Of a DNA stretch of 11,393 nucleotides, positions 6,990-11,393 are shown piece after piece; position 1 is the stretch's first letter; every line of letters starts with the position of its first letter. Under the pieces are notes generated by a model. It was not told where the DNA came from. It saw only the letters and a list, made by a program, of their open reading frames with translations, and made no database searches. Made by a program: the position numbers and the translations under genes. Source of the DNA: Devosia sp. Lineage in GTDB: Bacteria; Pseudomonadota; Alphaproteobacteria; Rhizobiales; Devosiaceae. Location: positions 1 through 11,393 of the forward strand of contig JAQGJI010000176.1 of assembly GCA_028290685.1 (NCBI GenBank), read 5' to 3'.

Positions 6990-8479
6990 TAACCGGCTTC
7001 CTTGAGAAGAGAAATCTGCTTTGGCTCGTTCTTGGAGCGGCCATTGAGGTCGGTCAACTGCGTCGGGTAGTCGCCGGTGAAATAATGATCGGTGAACTGG
7101 GGCGCCGCGTTATTGCGCGGCTCCCCGCCAACCGCATTGTAGAGCCCGTCGATCGACAGGAACTCCAGCGAATCTGCCCCGATGAACGCGCACATGGATT
7201 GCAGGTCCCGGTGCTGGTTCGCCAGCAGCTTCTCGGGGTCCGGTGTGTCGATGCCATAATAGTCCGAGAAGTAGATCATCGGGCTGGCCACCCGGATATG
7301 CACCTCGGTGGCACCAGCCTCGCGCATCATCTGCACGATCTTGACCGATGTGGTGCCCCGCACGATCGAATCATCGATCAGCACCACGCGCTTGCCCGCA
7401 ATCTCGTGCCGGTTGGCCGAATGCTTGAGCTTGACTCCGAAAGCCCGAATCGACTGCGTCGGCTCGATAAACGTGCGCCCGACATAATGATTGCGGATAA
7501 TGCCCAACTCGAAAGGAATGCCGCTGGCCTGCGCATAGCCGATTGCCGCGGGCGTGCCACCGTCGGGGACTGGCACCACCACGTCCGCATCCACCGGGGC
7601 TTCCTTGGCCAGATTGATCCCCATGCGCTTGCGCGCACCGTAAACGCTGCGCCCGGCCACAACTGAGTCCGGCCGCGCGAAGTAGACATATTCAAACAGG
7701 CATATGCGTTCGGGACGGGGCTGAAAGGGGCGGTGCGACTCGATGATGATCGAGCCGTCCGTTTGTAATTCGCATACCACCACCTCCCCGTTCTCCACAT
7801 CGCGCACGAACTTGGCACCGATGATGTCGAGCGCGCAGGTTTCCGAGGCAAAGATCGGCTTGCCGTCCAGATCGCCAAGCACGAGTGGGCGAATGCCGTT
7901 GGGGTCGCGTGCTCCGATCAACTTGGTGCGGGTCATCGCCACCATGGCATAAGCGCCTTCAACGGCCCCGATCGCATCGACGAACCGGTCCGAGGACGAA
8001 CTGCGCTGCGAGCGCGCGATCAGATGCAAGATGACTTCGGTGTCTGACGTCGATTGGCAAATGGCCCCCTGGGCAATCAGCCGGCGGCGGAGCGTCAGCC
8101 CGTTCGTCAGATTGCCATTGTGGGCGATAGCGATCCCGCCCACCTCAAGCTCCGCAAACAGCGGCTGCACATTGCGCAGAATGGTTTCGCCAGTGGTCGA
8201 ATAGCGCACATGGCCTACCGCCATGGAGCCCGGAATGCGCTTAAGCGTTGCCTGATCTGTGAAGTGATCGCCCACCAAGCCCAACTGGCGCTCCGAGTGG
8301 AACTGGCGCCCGTCAAAAGTCACGATCCCCGCGGCTTCCTGCCCGCGATGCTGCAAGGCATGCAGCCCAAGCGCCGTCAGCGTTGGCGCGTCCGCGTGCC
8401 CCAGAATGCCGAACACGCCGCATTCTTCATGCAGATTGTCGCCATCAAGATCAAAAGAGTTATCGCTCGGATGGTTCAC
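6989..8479 (-). CDS. purF: Amidophosphoribosyltransferase
   Basis: PurF makes 5-phosphoribosylamine from PRPP and glutamine, the committed first step of purine synthesis. The 496-residue protein begins with a 19-residue propeptide expected to be removed to expose Cys20 in HEECGVFG, the N-terminal nucleophile of the Ntn glutaminase domain. The glutaminase domain includes the LQHRGQE segment. The phosphoribosyltransferase domain has the PRPP motif VVLIDDSIVRGTTS at 365-378. The C-terminal region that carries Fe-S cysteines in the Bacillus enzyme reads APQFTDHYFTGDYPT, so those ligands are absent and no 4Fe-4S cluster is expected. The start is GTG at 8479, fixed by a strong AGGGAGAG (8491-8484) four bases upstream. 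The stop overlaps the SDR start. Assignment is certain. Confidence 0.98.
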   Translation of the reverse strand: MNHPSDNSFDLDGDNLHEECGVFGILGHADAPTLTALGLHALQHRGQEAAGIVTFDGRQFHSERQLGLVGDHFTDQATLKRIPGSMAVGHVRYSTTGETILRNVQPLFAELEVGGIAIAHNGNLTNGLTLRRRLIAQGAICQSTSDTEVILHLIARSQRSSSSDRFVDAIGAVEGAYAMVAMTRTKLIGARDPNGIRPLVLGDLDGKPIFASETCALDIIGAKFVRDVENGEVVVCELQTDGSIIIESHRPFQPRPERICLFEYVYFARPDSVVAGRSVYGARKRMGINLAKEAPVDADVVVPVPDGGTPAAIGYAQASGIPFELGIIRNHYVGRTFIEPTQSIRAFGVKLKHSANRHEIAGKRVVLIDDSIVRGTTSVKIVQMMREAGATEVHIRVASPMIYFSDYYGIDTPDPEKLLANQHRDLQSMCAFIGADSLEFLSIDGLYNAVGGEPRNNAAPQFTDHYFTGDYPTQLTDLNGRSKNEPKQISLLKEAG

Positions 8480-8643
8480 CAGGCTCTCCCTGCCAATGCT
8501 GCCTCAATCGGCAAACGGTGCCTCCCTGTGCGGCCAAGACCATGATGGAGGCGACGCCCCTATAGCCTAGATAGCCCGCCCAGACCACTGCCCATCAGGC
8601 GAGGCAGCCTTGTTGCGAGCGCTCGGCGTTCACCATTTTGCCA
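8480..8643 (-). other. cvpA-purF spacer / purF leader
   Basis: This 164-bp spacer holds the purF ribosome binding site (8484-8491). An isolated 10-bp palindrome, CGAGCGCTCG, lies at 8616-8625 shortly after the cvpA stop. A weak 5-bp inverted repeat (CTGCC/GGCAG) lies at about 8588-8607. On the minus strand GGCTAT occurs twice nine bases apart near 8560-8576. I recognise no riboswitch, PurR-type operator or clear terminator. Confidence 0.3.
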
Positions 8644-9243
8644 TCAGACCGGCGCTGGCGCCGTGCTGTCCTCGGTCGCGTCGGTCCCTTCCTCGATCCC
8701 CGGAGCAGGAGCATCGGGGTCCTCGGCGATGCCCGTGCCGCCACGCAGGATTTCGGTGACCTGTTGCTCAAGCCCCTCGGGAAGCGTGGAGATCAAGCTG
8801 TTGCCCAGGTTCTGCAGATGCGGCAAGGACTGCGAATCTGCAGCCCATGGCGGCAGGTTGTTGGGCAACAGCCAGGTGCCGAAAATGGTGATGACAATGG
8901 CGATCAGGATACCGCGCAGCACGCCAAACACAAAGCCGAGCGTCCGGTCGATGGGGCCGACGCGGCTATCCACCACGAAATCGGCGATACGCATGGTCAA
9001 CAGATGCAGAACGATCAGCGCCACGATAAATGTTACCACCACCGTGGCAACGTCGGCGACCAGCGCCTCATCGATATATTGGCGGGCAATTTCAGGGTGG
9101 TATTGCCACATATAGATGGCAATGGCGGCCGAGCCTGCCCATGTCGCCAGAGACAACACTTCGCGGGTCAGCCCGCGCGCGGTCGCCAGGATTGCTGAAA
9201 TCAGCACCAGCACACCAACACCAACGTCGAACGCTGTCAGCAT
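8644..9243 (-). CDS. cvpA: CvpA family inner-membrane protein
   Basis: This is a 199-residue membrane protein of the CvpA family, named for colicin V production and implicated in envelope homeostasis in enterobacteria; the molecular activity is not settled. It starts MLTAFDVGVGVLVLISAIL, followed by the family's LATARGLTREVLSLATW stretch. Four membrane segments are visible at about 5-22, 30-46, 62-85 and 103-126. The soluble C-terminal part (about 140-199) ends in an acidic, Pro/Ala/Asp/Glu-rich and probably disordered tail. Its place upstream of purF is a widely conserved neighbourhood, and E. coli also has cvpA next to purF. ATG 9243 is the natural family start, though I see no good Shine-Dalgarno. 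The 164-bp gap to purF has no obvious terminator, so read-through into purF is likely. Confidence 0.92.
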   Translation of the reverse strand: MLTAFDVGVGVLVLISAILATARGLTREVLSLATWAGSAAIAIYMWQYHPEIARQYIDEALVADVATVVVTFIVALIVLHLLTMRIADFVVDSRVGPIDRTLGFVFGVLRGILIAIVITIFGTWLLPNNLPPWAADSQSLPHLQNLGNSLISTLPEGLEQQVTEILRGGTGIAEDPDAPAPGIEEGTDATEDSTAPAPV

Positions 9244-9506
9244 ATTTGTTCGCTAAGCTCCAATAGCCGCCCCGGCTCTGTTGGCTTTCGTTTAGCGGCT
9301 TTGCGCTACAATGCCAAGGCTTTGCCGCGCCGCCTCGGGCGATCTGCCCAGAAACAATTCAAACTGCATCACTGCCCCCGGGCATTTACGACCACCATGT
9401 CGTCCGGGGAACCGCCTGGCTCACGCCTGAAACACCCTCCGCGCTGCCAGATCGTCACGCGGGTTGCCTCGCGCTGCCCCTGTTCAGCCAGGCGCTGTAT
9501 CTCTTC
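9244..9506 (-). other. radA-cvpA spacer, no gene supported
   Basis: This is the largest gene-free gap in the window (263 bp). Just after the radA stop, an imperfect repeat (GCGCCTG on the minus strand pairing with CAGCGC, 9471-9495) could be a weak terminator. A short TGCCCCCGGGCA palindrome sits at 9373-9384. A candidate promoter for cvpA is listed separately. Open frames crossing this region have no family-like sequence and extend into radA as shadows. Confidence 0.35.
9289..9317 (-). promoter_or_regulatory. Candidate sigma-70-like promoter for cvpA-purF-SDR
   Basis: On the minus strand TTGGCA (9317-9312) is followed after exactly 17 bases by TAAACG (9294-9289), about 45 bases before the cvpA ATG. 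The -35 is good and the -10 is weak. It is the best promoter-like pair in the 263-bp gap; its use is inferred. Confidence 0.3.
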
Positions 9507-10907
9507 TCACCATTCTTCCCGCTGCGCTTCGCGCGGCTTGCCATTGGCAGCGATGCGTCCCACCAGATCCGCCAGCGCGGTAAATTCCGAAACCGCCAGC
9601 CCGCTATTGCGATCGGCATTGCCGATGCGGCCCGTCGAAACGGATTTGAACCCCAGCTTTTGCGCCTCCCGCAGCCGCAGCGATCCATGCACCACCGGCC
9701 GCACCCCGCCAGCCAGCGACACCTCGCCGAAATAAACCGAGTCCGAAGGCAGGGGCGCGCCGGTCAGCGATGAAATCAGCGCTGCTGCCACCGCAAGGTC
9801 CGCCGCCGGTTCATTGATGCGCATGCCCCCCGCCACGTTGAGATAAATGTCATTGGCCCCGATGCGTACCCCGCAGCGGGTCTCCAGCACCGCCAGGATC
9901 ATGGAAAGCCGCGAAGCATCCCAGCCCACCACGGCGCGGCGCGGCGTGCCCAACGGGGAGGGCGCCACCAAGGCCTGGATTTCGATAAGGATCGGACGCG
10001 TACCTTCCATGCCGGCGAACACGGCCGAGCCCGCTGCGCCCTCGTCGCGCTGGTCCAGAAACAGGGCCGATGGGTTGGCAACCTGTTCCAGGCCCAGCTC
10101 TGTCATGGCGAAAACGCCGATTTCGTCGGTTGCGCCATAGCGATTCTTGACGCCGCGCAGAATGCGGAAGGTATGGCTGGTATCGCCCTCGAAATACAGC
10201 ACGGCGTCCACCATGTGCTCCACCACCCGAGGACCGGCAATCTGTCCATCCTTGGTGACATGCCCGACCAGCACCACGGCCGCGCCGCTCTTCTTGGCAA
10301 AGCGCGTCAGCGCCTGCGCCGAAGTGCGCACCTGCGTCACGGTTCCCGGCGCGCTGTCCACGCGGTCCGTCCACAGCGTCTGGATGGAGTCGATGATCAC
10401 CAGATCGGGCGGTGGCCCATTTTCCAGCGTTGCCAGAATGATTTCGACATTGGTCTCGGCTGCCAGAAGCACCGAGGCTTCACCCAGGCCCAGCCGCTGC
10501 GCCCGCAGGCGAACTTGGGCGACCGCTTCTTCGCCCGACACGTAAACCACCCGCTTGTTTTGCGCGGCCAGCGCCGCAGCTGCCTGCAACAACAATGTCG
10601 ACTTGCCAATGCCGGGATCACCCCCCACCAGCAGCGCCGATCCCATCACGAAACCTCCTCCCGTCACCCGGTCGAGTTCCGCAATTCCCGTTACGACGCG
10701 AGCCGCACTCTCGGTCTCGCCCGACAAAGGCACCAGATTGGTCGGTCGTCCGCCCGATTTCGCTGATTTCGGGCCAGCGCCGACCCCTGAATCGGTAATT
10801 TCCTCAACAATACTGTTCCAGTCCCCGCAGGCATCGCATCGCCCCTGCCAGCGGCTGGTCACAGCGCCGCATGCCTGACAAACAAAACTGGAGCGCGATT
10901 TGGCCAC
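9507..10907 (-). CDS. radA: DNA repair protein RadA (Sms)
   Basis: RadA is a RecA-related hexameric ATPase/helicase that drives branch migration and processing of recombination intermediates. The 466-residue protein has the N-terminal zinc finger with Cys10, Cys13, Cys24 and Cys27. The RecA-like core has Walker A GGDPGIGKS at 95-103 and a Walker B-like VIIDSIQ. The RadA signature reads KNRYG at 254-258, with Tyr where the family usually has Phe. A Lon-protease-like C-terminal domain follows (about 290-440). The start is GTG at 10907, which gives the usual N-terminus, with AGGG about eight bases upstream. Upstream is an SOS-box match (10964-10978), suggesting LexA control. The gene lies between alr and cvpA on the same strand. 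Assignment is certain; the tail after about 455 is short and basic/acidic mixed. Confidence 0.97.
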   Translation of the reverse strand: MAKSRSSFVCQACGAVTSRWQGRCDACGDWNSIVEEITDSGVGAGPKSAKSGGRPTNLVPLSGETESAARVVTGIAELDRVTGGGFVMGSALLVGGDPGIGKSTLLLQAAAALAAQNKRVVYVSGEEAVAQVRLRAQRLGLGEASVLLAAETNVEIILATLENGPPPDLVIIDSIQTLWTDRVDSAPGTVTQVRTSAQALTRFAKKSGAAVVLVGHVTKDGQIAGPRVVEHMVDAVLYFEGDTSHTFRILRGVKNRYGATDEIGVFAMTELGLEQVANPSALFLDQRDEGAAGSAVFAGMEGTRPILIEIQALVAPSPLGTPRRAVVGWDASRLSMILAVLETRCGVRIGANDIYLNVAGGMRINEPAADLAVAAALISSLTGAPLPSDSVYFGEVSLAGGVRPVVHGSLRLREAQKLGFKSVSTGRIGNADRNSGLAVSEFTALADLVGRIAANGKPREAQREEW

Positions 10908-10960
10908 GAAGACACCCTGAACAGCAGACCCTCGTAGTTATCGCGTCTCAGGTTGTGGTA

Positions 10961-11017
10961 CAAGAACAAAAAGAGAACTGCCCGAGGGTGTTTGTCAGTT
11001 CGCGATGATGCTCGGGC
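10961..11017 (-). terminator. alr terminator with two alternative hairpins
   Basis: After the alr stop (11028), the minus strand holds a perfect 7-bp inverted repeat (GCCCGAG 11017-11011, CTCGGGC 10986-10980). It also holds a perfect 6-bp one (GAACTG 11001-10996, CAGTTC 10980-10975), followed directly by TCTTTTTG. The two stems interlock and share base 10980, so they cannot easily form together. The second stem plus the T-run is the better intrinsic terminator by position; the first is more GC-rich. Confidence 0.55.
10964..10978. promoter_or_regulatory. LexA (SOS) box, alphaproteobacterial type, upstream of radA
   Basis: The plus strand reads GAAC-AAAAAGA-GAAC, equal to GTTC-N7-GTTC on the radA strand. 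This is an exact match to the direct-repeat LexA operator of alphaproteobacteria, with the AT-rich spacer these sites usually have. It ends 57 bases before the radA GTG. A weak promoter pair lies just downstream (TTGTAC 10963-10958 and GATAAC 10942-10937, 15-base spacer), so LexA binding here could cover the -35 region. LexA binding itself is inferred. Confidence 0.65.
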
Positions 11018-11027
11018 CGGCTACGCC

Positions 11028-11393
11028 TTATGGCAGGTTGCCGTCGCCGACATAGTTCCGGTTGTAGCGGCCCTTGAGCGATGTCAGCACTTCATAGCCA
11101 ATCGTGCCGGCCACATCGGCCTGATCGTCCACCCCGATCATACTGCCCAACACTTCTGCCCCTTCTCCAGGAACGGGAATGTCAGGCCCCAACTCGGTTA
11201 TATCCACGGTGCATTGGTCCATCGATACGCGCCCGATGATCGGGCACGCCTTCCCGCGAATGATCACCTTGCCCCCGGGGCGGGCATTGCTGCCCGAGAG
11301 CGAGCGGAAGAACCCATCGGCATAGCCGTGTCCAAGTACTGCCAGCCGGCTGTCGCGTGACAAAGAATAGCTTGCGCCATAGCCAACGCTTTC
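11028..11393 (-). CDS. alr: Alanine racemase, C-terminal part (cut by window end)
   Basis: Alr is a PLP enzyme that interconverts L- and D-alanine for peptidoglycan synthesis. Only the last 121 residues are in the window; the frame is open to the right edge, so the start and the PLP-lysine domain lie outside. The visible part is the C-terminal beta domain. It begins in the VGYGASY motif, whose last Tyr (codon 11369-11367) matches the catalytic tyrosine of the family. Then come LGHGYADG, the VIIRGKACPIIGRVSMDQ segment with the conserved Met, and GYEVLTSL near the end. The tail GRYNRNYVGDGNLP is a little longer than in E. coli. Downstream are a terminator-like structure and radA. Assignment is secure despite truncation. 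Confidence 0.95.
   Translation of the reverse strand, partial: ESVGYGASYSLSRDSRLAVLGHGYADGFFRSLSGSNARPGGKVIIRGKACPIIGRVSMDQCTVDITELGPDIPVPGEGAEVLGSMIGVDDQADVAGTIGYEVLTSLKGRYNRNYVGDGNLP

Noticed and set aside
8460..8543. 27-codon minus-strand frame overlapping the purF start, a possible leader peptide
   Set aside because: No Shine-Dalgarno before its ATG and no run of regulatory codons; likely chance.
9301..9735. Plus-strand open frame crossing the radA-cvpA gap
   Set aside because: More than half is antisense to radA; Ser/Arg/Pro-rich composition typical of a shadow.
10953..11360. Plus-strand open frame antisense to alr
   Set aside because: Mirrors the alr coding sequence and its terminator region; no family features.
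1..11393. CRISPR array, tRNA, rRNA, insertion sequence or replication origin
   Set aside because: No regularly spaced repeats, cloverleaf-like segments, transposase or integrase sequence or DnaA-box cluster were seen on either strand.

Overview
This window looks like a chromosomal housekeeping region of a high-GC alphaproteobacterium, most likely a member of the Hyphomicrobiales (Rhizobiales). A Devosia-like relative is my best guess from protein style alone. The support is the gene order alr-radA-cvpA-purF-SDR, PurF with a propeptide but no Fe-S cysteines, and a direct-repeat GAAC-N7-GAAC LexA box of the alphaproteobacterial type upstream of radA.

Left part, plus strand: guaA (GMP synthase, 140-1711) is followed by a small minus-strand HEPN-like gene (1666-2151) whose 3' end runs antisense into the guaA terminus. 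After a 218-bp divergent spacer come a YfgM-like membrane-anchored TPR protein (2370-3194), der (3233-4684), a 216-bp gene-free stretch with three small inverted repeats, and a CNNM/CBS/CorC transporter-family protein (4901-6208).

Right part, minus strand, read from right to left: the C-terminal third of alanine racemase (cut by the window end at 11393), radA (10907-9507), cvpA (9243-8644), purF (8479-6989) and an SDR oxidoreductase (6989-6252). purF and the SDR overlap by one base (TAATG). The two blocks converge at about 6209-6251, where a stem-loop sits between the stop codons.

Functionally, guaA and purF act at the end and the start of purine synthesis. der (ribosome biogenesis), the YfgM-like protein (envelope/secretion), alr (D-alanine for peptidoglycan) and radA (recombination repair) are core functions. 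I find no CRISPR array, tRNA, rRNA, transposase or integrase, and no gene-free stretch longer than 300 bp.

The most interesting signals are short. An exact SOS-box match lies between alr and radA, and one half-site plus the AT spacer also form part of the likely alr terminator. That terminator region contains two mutually exclusive hairpins. The HEPN-like gene next to guaA has a C-terminus that is the antisense of the conserved GuaA tail. I see no convincing large undescribed system here.
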